From NCBI RefSeq assembly GCF_018156225.1, contig NZ_JAGTAR010000038.1, forward strand, positions 1 through 51,280: a stretch of DNA of 51,280 bases. The letters run 5' to 3'. Every line of letters starts with the position of its first letter. The first letter of the stretch is position 1. The DNA is from Carboxylicivirga sediminis (lineage in GTDB: Bacteria; Bacteroidota; Bacteroidia; Bacteroidales; Marinilabiliaceae). Below the pieces are notes generated by a model that saw nothing but the letters and a program-made list of their open reading frames with translations, did not search any database and was not told the origin of the DNA. Both the position numbers and the translations under genes were made by a program. Positions 43,850 to 51,280 of this stretch are shown here, piece by piece.

Positions 43850-44107
43850 ATGGGAATTCTAAGAAACATAAAAAGTGATTACGAGATTTATGAGAATGTA
43901 AGTCTTGAGTGCGTAGTGGCTATTGAGCGTAACGATTGTAAGAAAATAAAAGCATACCGAAAAAAATATAAGGGCAAAGAGCCATTACCCAGTGAAACGG
44001 TTGAAGGCTATCAGTTTATTATGGATGAGGAGTTTGGTTCATTGAAGATAGATTTTTCGAAGAAATTGAATTTCGAAATCAGGGATTTAGTGAATGTTAA
44101 GGGCTAA
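43850..44107 (+). CDS. Small basic/acidic mixed hypothetical protein
   Basis: 85 residues, cytoplasmic, rich in Lys and Glu, with no motif I recognise. It starts 39 bases after the YiiX-like gene and may be last in that transcript. Confidence 0.55.
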   Translation: MGILRNIKSDYEIYENVSLECVVAIERNDCKKIKAYRKKYKGKEPLPSETVEGYQFIMDEEFGSLKIDFSKKLNFEIRDLVNVKG

Positions 44108-44157
44108 ACCTTTTATAAAACTACCTGTTAAACGGAAGTAATATTTAATATATTGAA

Positions 44158-44541
44158 ATGAAACAGATTGTACTGGTATTTGGTAGTATTTATGGCGCAT
44201 TGTCTGTAACACTTGGTGCGCTTGGTGCACATGCCTTAAAAAAAGTATTAACCGAAACTCAGCTACAAAGCTTTGAGGTTGGCGTAAAATACCAGATGTA
44301 TCACGCCATTGTGCTTCTGGTTATAGGTTTCTTCTTTACTTTCGAAACACGCTTGCAGCAGATGATGGGCTGGAGCTTCATTTCAGGCACCCTTTTGTTC
44401 TCATTCAGTATATACTTCTTAAGTTTATCGTCACTAATTGGGGCTAACCTTAAGGTATTAGGTCCGGTAACTCCATTGGGCGGTCTATTGATGATATTGG
44501 GGTGGTGTTTGTTGTTGGTACAGGTTGTGCGCAGTTTCTAA
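44158..44541 (+). CDS. DUF423 membrane protein
   Basis: 127 residues with four hydrophobic segments. TLGALGAHALKK near the N-terminus, then VGVKYQMYHAIVLLVIG and GPVTPLGGLLMILGW, are the DUF423 (YgdD-like) signatures. Function unknown. It converges on the NqrF-like gene. Confidence 0.9.
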   Translation: MKQIVLVFGSIYGALSVTLGALGAHALKKVLTETQLQSFEVGVKYQMYHAIVLLVIGFFFTFETRLQQMMGWSFISGTLLFSFSIYFLSLSSLIGANLKVLGPVTPLGGLLMILGWCLLLVQVVRSF

Positions 44542-44635
44542 AGCATCATTGGTTAGTCATATTTAAAGTAATGTATGCCCATTTGTTGGTGCTTCAATAT
44601 TAACTTGTTGAAGATGGTGTATGATGATAAGCTTT

Positions 44636-45886
44636 TTAACTGAACTCATCAAATGAGATATTGCTGTCTGGTACTCCCAGGTTATACAGCATGGCCATTG
44701 TTGCCTCATGCATTTTGGGAGGGCCACAAATATAATACTCAATCTCTTCAGGCTCCTCGTGTTTACTCAAATACTCCTTATAGATGACGTCGGAGATAAA
44801 ACCGCAGTGGCCGCTCCAGTTATCATCACCTTTGGGTTCAGATAAGGCTATTTCGAATCGGAAGTTCTGATATTGTTTCTCCAGGTTTCTAAAGTCTTCT
44901 TCGTAGTATATCTCAATTTTTGAACGCGCACCATACCAATAGCTAACTTTACTGATGTATTGACGAGTAATTAGCAGATCAAATATTTGAGAGCGCAGCG
45001 GAGCCATGCCGGCCCCGCCACCAATAAACATAAGCTCTTTGGCCTGGCCTTTCACATAAAACTCGCCATAAGGACCGGATATTATAACTTTATCACCAGC
45101 CTTACGAGAAAAGATAAAAGAGGAGCAAATACCCGGGTTTACCTTCTTGAAATTATTTAGCTTCGTTATTGGTGGGGCAGCAATGCGTACGTTTAATGTT
45201 ACTGTTTCTCCTTCGCCGGGATAATTAGCCATTGAATAAACCCTGTAGGTCTCTTCCCGGTTAGTCATTTGCAAATCCCACATGCCCATTTGTGTCCATT
45301 CACTTTTGTATGGCTCATCAATGGCAATGTCAGAATAATTAATGCTGACTTTAGGGACATATATCTGTATATAAGCACCGGCCCTAAAATCTAACCTTTC
45401 CTGTTGAGGAAGCTTGATAATACATTCTTTAATAAAGGCGGCCACATTGCGATTAGAAATCACCTCACATACCCATTTTTTGATCTCCATTACTTCAGGT
45501 GGTATTTCTATGCTAACATTTTCCTGCACCTTGGTTTGACAAGCCAGGCGCCAGTTATTGAGTCTTTCTTTGCGGTTGAAAAAAATAGTCTCGGAAGGAA
45601 GTATGCTTCCGCCACCTTCTACCACTCTGCATTTGCACATGCCGCAAGTGCCTTTACCTCCGCAAGCCGATGGCAATAATATATCTAAGGTGCTTAAACT
45701 ATTGAGAACAGTCTGTCCTGCTGCTACCTGCCATTGTTTATCGTCGTTAATGGTCAGGGTCACCATTCCTTGAGTTGTTAGTTTAGCTTTGGCAATAAGC
45801 AGCATTACAACAAACAGCATAATAATGATAAAGAACACCATCATACTAAGCCATATAACAGACAATAATGTAAAAGCCGGTGTCAT
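44636..45886 (-). CDS. NqrF-like subunit of a Na+-translocating NADH:quinone reductase, alone
   Basis: 416 residues. An N-terminal membrane helix (about 8-32); a 2Fe-2S ferredoxin domain with Cys75, Cys81, Cys84 and Cys116, the spacing of NqrF; an FAD domain with RVYSMANYP; and an NADH domain with GGGAGMAPLRS and CGPPKMHEA. The end DEFS is like the NqrF tail. NqrF accepts electrons from NADH. Here no other nqr gene is adjacent, so it is either a second copy or a relocated one. Cys86 is additional to the usual four. Confidence 0.88.
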   Translation of the reverse strand: MTPAFTLLSVIWLSMMVFFIIIMLFVVMLLIAKAKLTTQGMVTLTINDDKQWQVAAGQTVLNSLSTLDILLPSACGGKGTCGMCKCRVVEGGGSILPSETIFFNRKERLNNWRLACQTKVQENVSIEIPPEVMEIKKWVCEVISNRNVAAFIKECIIKLPQQERLDFRAGAYIQIYVPKVSINYSDIAIDEPYKSEWTQMGMWDLQMTNREETYRVYSMANYPGEGETVTLNVRIAAPPITKLNNFKKVNPGICSSFIFSRKAGDKVIISGPYGEFYVKGQAKELMFIGGGAGMAPLRSQIFDLLITRQYISKVSYWYGARSKIEIYYEEDFRNLEKQYQNFRFEIALSEPKGDDNWSGHCGFISDVIYKEYLSKHEEPEEIEYYICGPPKMHEATMAMLYNLGVPDSNISFDEFS

Positions 45887-45939
45887 TGTACCTCGAATTG
45901 TTTCCCTTCTTACTAATTACGCAAAAAAAAGGCGGTTGT

Positions 45940-45956
45940 CAATAGGTAAGCTATTG
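45940..45956. promoter_or_regulatory. Short dyad between divergent genes
   Basis: CAATAG-GTAAG-CTATTG, with perfect 6-base arms, lies 54 bases upstream of the NqrF-like gene and 142 upstream of the PAP2 gene. A binding site is possible; nothing more can be said. Confidence 0.3.
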
Positions 45957-46097
45957 TGACCACTTATCTTCTTACTGCCGACAGGTATGAATTCTCTTGT
46001 TATATACATCCTGAAAATTTAAGGAAAATCCGCTTATATTGGTTAACTTAAACCTCTCGCTTGCAACCGGTTTTTTGTCAGAAATAAAGTTGTTATT

Positions 46098-46883
46098 ATG
46101 ATCTTGCGTATTCGATTATTGCTTTTAATTTCATTTATTTGCCTGCTTATCCTTTCAAGTACCTTTTTTTTACCATATGGATTTTCAGTTATTCACGAAG
46201 GGTGGTTGGCAACTTTCTGGCTCTTAATTTCCAATACAGGTGGAACAATAGGAGTGCCTCTTATCACCATTTTGTTTTGTATACTCATCAGTATGCACTA
46301 TAAAGGTTGGAAAAGCAAACTACTGGTAATAACAGGTGCTTTGGTGGTGTTTTCACTTGTGCTTGGTGTCTTTGCCCGCGTAAATGAGTATTTTATTAAG
46401 GAACAGCTGAAAGTAGAACGCCCAAATATTATTTTTCTTCATGAGTCGATGGGTTTTGATAGCGAAGCTTTTTATAACATTGAATCCAAGGATGAACGGC
46501 GTGCATTCATTGAGGATTTTTTTAACGGGCAGTTGTCTCAGGTAATTATGTTTGATGATGAACCTTTGCATCCCAAAGTCATCACGCATTGGCTGCATGA
46601 AACAGGCTATTCCTTTCCTTCGGGTCATTCGGTGAATGCTTTTTTGATGGCTACGCTAATGGCCTATATCATCCTGTTCATTTATTCCGATTTCAGGCGT
46701 CGTCTGTTTTTCATACTGCCTTTTGCCTGGGCGACATTGGTTGCTCTATCGCGGGTATTGTTAGGCGTGCATACGGCCCTTGATATCAGCCTGGGGGCAG
46801 CCATAGGGTGTTTGGTGGCTTTCTTAATTATCAGTACCCGGCTTATCGATAGGCACCTGATGCCAAAGAGTGTTGATGCTTAA
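46098..46883 (+). CDS. PAP2-family phosphatase
   Basis: 261 residues with about six transmembrane helices. Active-site motifs are complete: KEQLKVERP (KX6RP), FPSGHS (PSGH) and SRVLLGVHTALD (SRX5HX3D). Enzymes of this family remove phosphate from phosphatidic acid, undecaprenyl diphosphate or related lipids on the outer face of the membrane. It stands alone. Confidence 0.92.
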   Translation: MILRIRLLLLISFICLLILSSTFFLPYGFSVIHEGWLATFWLLISNTGGTIGVPLITILFCILISMHYKGWKSKLLVITGALVVFSLVLGVFARVNEYFIKEQLKVERPNIIFLHESMGFDSEAFYNIESKDERRAFIEDFFNGQLSQVIMFDDEPLHPKVITHWLHETGYSFPSGHSVNAFLMATLMAYIILFIYSDFRRRLFFILPFAWATLVALSRVLLGVHTALDISLGAAIGCLVAFLIISTRLIDRHLMPKSVDA

Positions 46884-47305
46884 AACAGAATTTCAAAAAA
46901 AAATCTTTCTCGAGTGGAAGCGCTTTTTGTGAGGATTATTGCAGGCTTGATAAAGATTCAATAGTAAATATGTGACAGATAATTTATCAGGTTTAAAAAA
47001 TCCACATACATAAGGATATGTGTTAAGTATATAACACCTGAACTTTGTAAATCACAAAATTTCATATATCCACATTTTAAGCCCATTACAGTAATTTCTT
47101 TTAAATTAAAACTTGAGTGTTTTTGTAGTAGACTATTTGTAAAAAAATCGACAAAATCAGCTCGTATTTTTTTATTAAAGAAAAAAATCGTGAATTTTCA
47201 TTTTTTTAACATTTATATGGTCAACTTATCAGGACTAGTATATATTTTTGGCAGCATAAAAGACAATTAAAGAATTTTTGGTGTAATTGTAAACTATCTG
47301 TATTT
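46884..47305. promoter_or_regulatory. Regulatory region of the carboxyltransferase operon
   Basis: 422 bases, AT-rich, no gene. TATTTTTG (47243-47250) is an exact TAnnTTTG box 55 bases before the ATG, with no clear -33 partner. Dyads overlap at 47003-47022 (CACATA/TATGTG) and 47020-47037 (GTGTTA/TAACAC, 6-6-6). TCCACAT occurs at 47001-47007 and 47069-47075, the same word as in the pflB upstream region. Confidence 0.5.
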
Positions 47306-48862
47306 ATGAAAGTATCTGAAAAGATTGAGCTACTTAAAAAGAAGCGTGAAGAAGTCCGAAAAATGGGGGGTGATGCACGTGTGGCTAAACATCACGAAAA
47401 GGGCAAACTTTCAGCTCGCGAGCGTTTAGATTATCTTTTTGACGAAGGTAGCTTTAGGGAGGTAGACATGTTTGTTGAGCATCGCTCAGTCAACTTTGGT
47501 CTTGAAAAAGTTGAAATACCTTCTGACGGTGTAATTATCGGTCACGGTTTAGTAAATGGTCGTCCGGTTTTTGCTTACTCACAAGATTTTACTTCACGTG
47601 GCGGTTCACTAGGTGAAATGCATGCTGCTAAGATTTGTAAAATTATGGACTTAGCGGTTAAAGCTGGTGCACCAGTTGTTGGGCTTAACGATTCAGGTGG
47701 TGCTCGTGTTGAAGAAGGCGTTGATGCTTTGAAAGGTTACGGTGAGATTTTCATGCGTAACTCACGTGCATCGGGTGTTATTCCGCAAATCTCAGCTATC
47801 ATGGGACCTTGTGCCGGCGGTGCAGTATATTCTCCTGCTATGACCGACTTTATCTTTATGGTAAAGAAAAAAAGTCACATGTTTATTACAGGTCCTAATG
47901 TAATTAAAACCGTGACAGGTGAGGAAACTACTTTGGAAGATCTTGGTGGAGCTATGGTTCACAATACCAAGAGTGGTAATGCTCACTTTGCCTGCGATAG
48001 CGACGAAGATACAATAGATGCCATCAAAGAGTTGTTGGAGTTTTTACCAAACAACAATCTTGAAGAGGCACCGCAAATACCTATGGGTGATGACCCAACT
48101 CGTCAGTGTGAAGAGTTAGATACAATTATACCAGATGATCCAAAAACACCATATAACATGGTGGATGTTATTGAGTCGGTACTTGATAACGGTGAGTTTA
48201 TGCAGGTGCATGAGCACTATGCTGAAAATGCTATTGTAGGTTTTGGTCACTTAAACAACCGTTCCGTAGGTATCATTGCCAATCAGCCAATGATTCAGGC
48301 AGGTTGTTTAGATATCGATGCTTCCGATAAAATTTCACGCTTCGTTCGTACTTGTGATGCTTACAATATTCCAATGATTACATTTGTTGACGTACCAGGA
48401 TACTTGCCAGGTGTTCAGCAGGAGTGGGATGGCATTATTCGTCACGGTGCTAAATTACTTTGGTCATACGCCGAAGCTACTGTGCCTAAGTTCACTGTTG
48501 TTACACGTAAAGACTATGGAGGTGCCTATTTAGCCATGTGTTCGAAGCCATTGGGTGCTGATATGGTATTTGCATGGCCATCGGCCGAGATTGCAGTAAT
48601 GGGTGCTAAAGGAGCTGTTGAGATTATTTCAACATACCGTAAGCAGATTGCTGAAGCAGAAGACAAGCAAGCGATGACAGATGCTAAAATCAGCGAGTAC
48701 GAAGAGGCATTTAGTGTACCTTACTTAGCAGCTAAGCGCGGTTATATCGATGATGTTATTCTGCCAAGCGAAACAAGGCAGCGCCTAATCGACGCCATGG
48801 AAGTGATGTCGACTAAAACAGAGGTGTTACCTCCTAAAAAGCACGGAAACATTCCATTGTAA
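47306..48862 (+). CDS. Acyl-CoA carboxylase beta / methylmalonyl-CoA carboxyltransferase 12S-like subunit
   Basis: 518 residues of the carboxyltransferase family that includes MmdA, PccB and the transcarboxylase 12S subunit (about 524 residues). GDARVAKHHEKGKLSARERL, GGSLGEMHAAKI, GGAVYSPAMTDF and PGYLPGVQQEWDGIIRHGAK are conserved. It moves CO2 between propionyl-/methylmalonyl-CoA and biotin. First gene of the operon with a 61-residue protein and a carboxyltransferase-biotin fusion. The codons look biased as in highly expressed genes (for example CGT for Arg, GGT for Gly). No biotin carboxylase or membrane decarboxylase subunit follows. Confidence 0.9.
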   Translation: MKVSEKIELLKKKREEVRKMGGDARVAKHHEKGKLSARERLDYLFDEGSFREVDMFVEHRSVNFGLEKVEIPSDGVIIGHGLVNGRPVFAYSQDFTSRGGSLGEMHAAKICKIMDLAVKAGAPVVGLNDSGGARVEEGVDALKGYGEIFMRNSRASGVIPQISAIMGPCAGGAVYSPAMTDFIFMVKKKSHMFITGPNVIKTVTGEETTLEDLGGAMVHNTKSGNAHFACDSDEDTIDAIKELLEFLPNNNLEEAPQIPMGDDPTRQCEELDTIIPDDPKTPYNMVDVIESVLDNGEFMQVHEHYAENAIVGFGHLNNRSVGIIANQPMIQAGCLDIDASDKISRFVRTCDAYNIPMITFVDVPGYLPGVQQEWDGIIRHGAKLLWSYAEATVPKFTVVTRKDYGGAYLAMCSKPLGADMVFAWPSAEIAVMGAKGAVEIISTYRKQIAEAEDKQAMTDAKISEYEEAFSVPYLAAKRGYIDDVILPSETRQRLIDAMEVMSTKTEVLPPKKHGNIPL

Positions 48863-48876
48863 AAAACGATTGTACT

Positions 48877-49062
48877 ATGACAGCAAGAGAAAAAAGAAGA
48901 AGAGCGGCAATGATCGCTGTAGCTTATTACCTGGAGCAGGAAGCAGCTAAAAATAACGAAGTTAAAGCTGTTAACTCATGGAAAGCTGCCGGTAAAGAAG
49001 TGATTATGAGTAACCGAGCAATGGTACAACGTCGTGGTCGTTTATTACGTTCTCGCGCTTAA
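48877..49062 (+). CDS. Small basic protein in the carboxyltransferase operon
   Basis: 61 residues, strongly basic at both ends (MTAREKRRRAAM and QRRGRLLRSR), with a helical middle VAYYLEQEAAKNNEVKAV and a SWKAAGKEVIM stretch. No membrane segment. It begins 14 bases after the stop of the large subunit. It may be an accessory or assembly subunit; the SWKxAG pattern recalls small subunits in other biotin-dependent carboxylase/decarboxylase operons. That comparison is from memory. Confidence 0.65.
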   Translation: MTAREKRRRAAMIAVAYYLEQEAAKNNEVKAVNSWKAAGKEVIMSNRAMVQRRGRLLRSRA

Positions 49063-49082
49063 GGTAAGTAAAGTAGTTTAAC

Positions 49083-49226
49083 AGGCAGAAGGCAGAAGTG
49101 GGATAGAGCATGAAGAAAGAGAAGAGAGGTGCGAAGTGAGAGATGAGAATCTTACAGTTCGACAATTAAATAAATCACCAAATCGACTTTTTTACTTACA
49201 GGCACTAAGCACTTTGCACTAAGCAC
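49083..49226. repeat. Low-complexity short-word repeats inside the operon
   Basis: GGCAGAA occurs twice in tandem (49084-49097). GCACTAAGCAC is repeated at 49202-49212 and 49216-49226 with TTT between. The 180-base gap between the small protein and the biotin-fusion gene consists largely of such words. Confidence 0.65.
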
Positions 49227-49242
49227 TTAAAAAAGAAAAAAG

Positions 49243-51153
49243 ATGAATTTCGATAAGCACGGAGTATTAGAAATGGCTCCACTAGAGTTTGGCGCTGACC
49301 GTCCAAAGGCAGCCAATCCAATTAAAATTAATGACGTTAGTTTACGTGACGGACACCAGTCTTTATTTGCAACTCGCGGACGTACTGAAGATATGTTACC
49401 AGTTGCTGAAATGATCGACAACGCTGGTTACAACGCTGTTGAAACATGGGGTGGTGCTACTTTTGATACCATGCACCGTTTTCTGGCTGAGGATCCATGG
49501 GAGCGTTTACGCACCTTGAAGAAGCACATGCCAAAAACTCCTTTCTCAATGTTGCTACGTGGTCAGAATGTTGTGGGTTACCGTAATTACGCTGATGATG
49601 TAGTAAAAGCATTCGTTCAGCGTTCAATCGATAACGGTATGGATATCTTCCGTTGTTTCGATGCTTTGAATGACTACCGTAACTTCGAAACGGCTGCTCA
49701 GGTTATCAAAGACAATGGTAAGCACTTCCAGGGTGTAGTATGTTACACATTGAACCAGCCTCGTTTAGGTGGTGATGTTTATAACATGGACTACTACATC
49801 AACAAAGTAAAAGACTTAGTTGAGTTTGGTGTTGACTCTATCTGTATCAAAGATATGGCTGGTTTGGTTGCACCTTACGATATCTATAACTTGATTCGCG
49901 AAATCAAGAAATTCACTGATATTCCATTGAACCTGCACACTCACTTTACTTCTGGTATGGCTGACTTAGCTATCTTCAAAGCAATTGAGGCTGGTGTGGA
50001 TATCGTTGATACTTGTATCGGGCCTTACGCTTACCGTACATCACATGCTGCTGTTGAGCCATTAATCATGTCGTTGTTAGGTACTAACCGCGATTCTGGT
50101 ATGGACATCAATAAAATTACTGCTATTGCAGAAGAGATGGAGAAATACATACCTAAGTACAAGCACCTGGATAACAATCCTAACTACGCTACTACTGATA
50201 TCAATGTATTGCTTCACCAAACACCAGGTGGTATGTTATCTAACCTGGTGAACCAGTTGAAAGCCATGAATGCTTTAGATAAGTTACCTGAAGTATTCCG
50301 TTTATTGCCAAAAGTTCGTAAAGACTTAGGTAACATTCCTTTGGTAACGCCTACGTCACAAATTGTTGGTGTACAAACAGTAAACAACGTATTGTTTGAC
50401 TCGTACGAAGGAGAATACGCTCAGATTACTAAAGAGGTAAAAGACCTTTGTTACGGATTGTACGGTAAAACTACTGATCCTATCAATCCTGAAGTTCAGA
50501 AGAAAGCCTTGAAGGATTACCCACGTGGAGAGGAGCCTATTACTGTTCGTCCTGGTTCAATTTTAGAGCCTGAAATGGATGCCGTTAAAGAGGAGTTCAA
50601 AGACTTTACTCAAGACATCGACGACGAAGTATTGTGTGCTTTATACCCTGTAACAGGTAAGCGCTTCCTGAAGTGGAAATACGGTAAGGAAGAAGTACCA
50701 GCTGAGTTCCAGGCGAAGACTATGGAGCAGGTTGAGAAAGAAGAAGAGTTGGTGCGTAAGGCATTATCTGGCGAATTAACTTCTAAAGGTAACGGTGGTG
50801 CTACCCGTGAGTTGGAAGTTAAAGTTGATGGCGAAGTATTCACTGTTGAAATCAACGATCCAAATGCAACAGGTGCAGTGGCTCCTCGCGCTCGTCGTGC
50901 TAAGGGTGGTGCTAAAGAAGTTGAAGCTACAGGTAGCTTGTTAGCTCCAATCCCAGGTATGATTGTAGAGTTCAAGAAGAAAGTTGGCGAAGAAGTAAAA
51001 GCTGGTGAAACAGTGGTTGTGCTTGAAGCCATGAAGATGATGAATAACCTTGATGCTGCTGTTGACGGCGTGGTTACAGAAATCAAATTCGATTCTGGTG
51101 ACTCTGTTGCTAAAGGAGATGTTCTGATGGTGATTGAACCAAAAGAGGCTTAA
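49243..51153 (+). CDS. Pyruvate/oxaloacetate carboxyltransferase fused to biotin carrier (5S-1.3S type)
   Basis: 636 residues. Residues 1-480 form the carboxyltransferase of PycB, OadA and transcarboxylase 5S: NDVSLRDGHQSL (metal), DSICIKDMAGL (the Lys that becomes carboxylated) and LHTHFTSGMADL (metal His). After a linker, residues 565-636 are a biotinyl domain with EAMKM, biotin on Lys598. Together 5S (505) plus 1.3S (123) in Propionibacterium are near this length. It transfers CO2 between biotin and pyruvate. The gene ends at a terminator with no OadB/MmdB gene following. Preceded by a 180-base gap. Confidence 0.92.
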   Translation: MNFDKHGVLEMAPLEFGADRPKAANPIKINDVSLRDGHQSLFATRGRTEDMLPVAEMIDNAGYNAVETWGGATFDTMHRFLAEDPWERLRTLKKHMPKTPFSMLLRGQNVVGYRNYADDVVKAFVQRSIDNGMDIFRCFDALNDYRNFETAAQVIKDNGKHFQGVVCYTLNQPRLGGDVYNMDYYINKVKDLVEFGVDSICIKDMAGLVAPYDIYNLIREIKKFTDIPLNLHTHFTSGMADLAIFKAIEAGVDIVDTCIGPYAYRTSHAAVEPLIMSLLGTNRDSGMDINKITAIAEEMEKYIPKYKHLDNNPNYATTDINVLLHQTPGGMLSNLVNQLKAMNALDKLPEVFRLLPKVRKDLGNIPLVTPTSQIVGVQTVNNVLFDSYEGEYAQITKEVKDLCYGLYGKTTDPINPEVQKKALKDYPRGEEPITVRPGSILEPEMDAVKEEFKDFTQDIDDEVLCALYPVTGKRFLKWKYGKEEVPAEFQAKTMEQVEKEEELVRKALSGELTSKGNGGATRELEVKVDGEVFTVEINDPNATGAVAPRARRAKGGAKEVEATGSLLAPIPGMIVEFKKKVGEEVKAGETVVVLEAMKMMNNLDAAVDGVVTEIKFDSGDSVAKGDVLMVIEPKEA

Positions 51154-51185
51154 GCAACTTCGAAATACAATATACTCCAAAAATC

Positions 51186-51218
51186 GAGGGTGTCCAAAAT
51201 TGAGACATCCTCTTTTTT
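51186..51218 (+). terminator. Terminator of the carboxyltransferase operon
   Basis: GAGGGTGTC (51186-51194) pairs with GACATCCTC (51204-51212), one G-U, followed by T6. Confidence 0.85.
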
Positions 51219-51280
51219 GTGTTTTAAAATAGATTTGCTTTTGCATTATTGCTATGCTGCTATGAAGTTGTGCACGGGCT

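Noticed and set aside
50610-51086. Long minus-strand frame of 158 codons inside the biotin-fusion gene
   Set aside because: It is antisense to an unmistakable gene whose codon bias leaves the opposite strand open.
47306-51153. Na+-pumping methylmalonyl-CoA or oxaloacetate decarboxylase operon
   Set aside because: No membrane beta subunit gene is in the operon, which is closed by a terminator, and the small protein has no membrane helix as OadG would. A beta subunit elsewhere in the genome cannot be excluded.
1-51280. Mobile element, prophage or genomic-island boundaries
   Set aside because: No transposase, integrase, tRNA gene with flanking direct repeats, or abrupt change in gene type was seen; only the array at 21.4 kb differs in base composition.

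Overview
The window reads as chromosomal DNA of a member of the Bacteroidota, probably an anaerobic or facultatively anaerobic, marine-type lineage close to the Marinilabiliales. The order-level guess is inference. The phylum call rests on a SusC-like TonB-dependent receptor with an N-terminal carboxypeptidase-regulatory domain, Bacteroidota-restricted hypothetical families, several upstream boxes matching the phylum's -7 promoter element TAnnTTTG, and weak Shine-Dalgarno signals. I see no rRNA, tRNA, transposase, integrase, phage gene or CRISPR array. The gene content is mostly housekeeping and metabolic.

Layout. 0-10 kb: outer-membrane receptor with a small periplasmic partner, short-chain dehydrogenase, secreted C69 dipeptidase, two lipoproteins (one a lactonase-type propeller), a radical SAM protein, and a cytidylyltransferase fused to a GHMP-kinase-like domain. 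10.5-14.4 kb: pyruvate formate-lyase operon pflB-pflA-focA. 14.9-20.9 kb: S9 oligopeptidase, a His/Tyr-rich secreted protein behind a perfect palindrome, purC, phoH and mazG. 20.9-21.95 kb: a 1.1-kb gene-free stretch holding a structured segment that ends in a strong terminator, then a very regular array (11 units, 41/42-bp spacing, 125-bp higher-order period). 22-31 kb: MarC-type membrane protein, sulfatase, Crp/Fnr regulator, MFS transporter, membrane-Nudix fusion, polyprenyl-phosphate sugar-1-phosphate transferase and gnd. 31-41 kb: arfB, a porin-like protein, and a minus-strand cluster for phospholipid turnover (LplT-like transporter, PlsC-ACP-acyl-ligase fusion, small-molecule kinase, inositol-monophosphatase-like enzyme). 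41-46.9 kb: small hypotheticals, cupin, YiiX-like peptidase, DUF423, a lone NqrF-like subunit and a PAP2 phosphatase. 47.3-51.2 kb: a carboxyltransferase operon.

How they work together. Pyruvate formate-lyase with formate export, plus a biotin-dependent carboxyltransferase operon without a biotin carboxylase or membrane decarboxylase subunit, fits mixed-acid fermentation with a succinate-propionate branch, in which CO2 would pass directly between methylmalonyl-CoA and pyruvate. The upstream regions of these two operons share copies of a TCCACAT/ATGTGGA word and dyads of Crp/Fnr-like size. The LplT-like transporter and the three-domain fusion look like a lysophospholipid recycling route.

The least explained element is the phased array at about 21.40-21.84 kb with the candidate noncoding RNA beside it. 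The small protein inside the carboxyltransferase operon comes next. All coordinates and motifs come from reading the sequence by eye. No database or folding programs were run.
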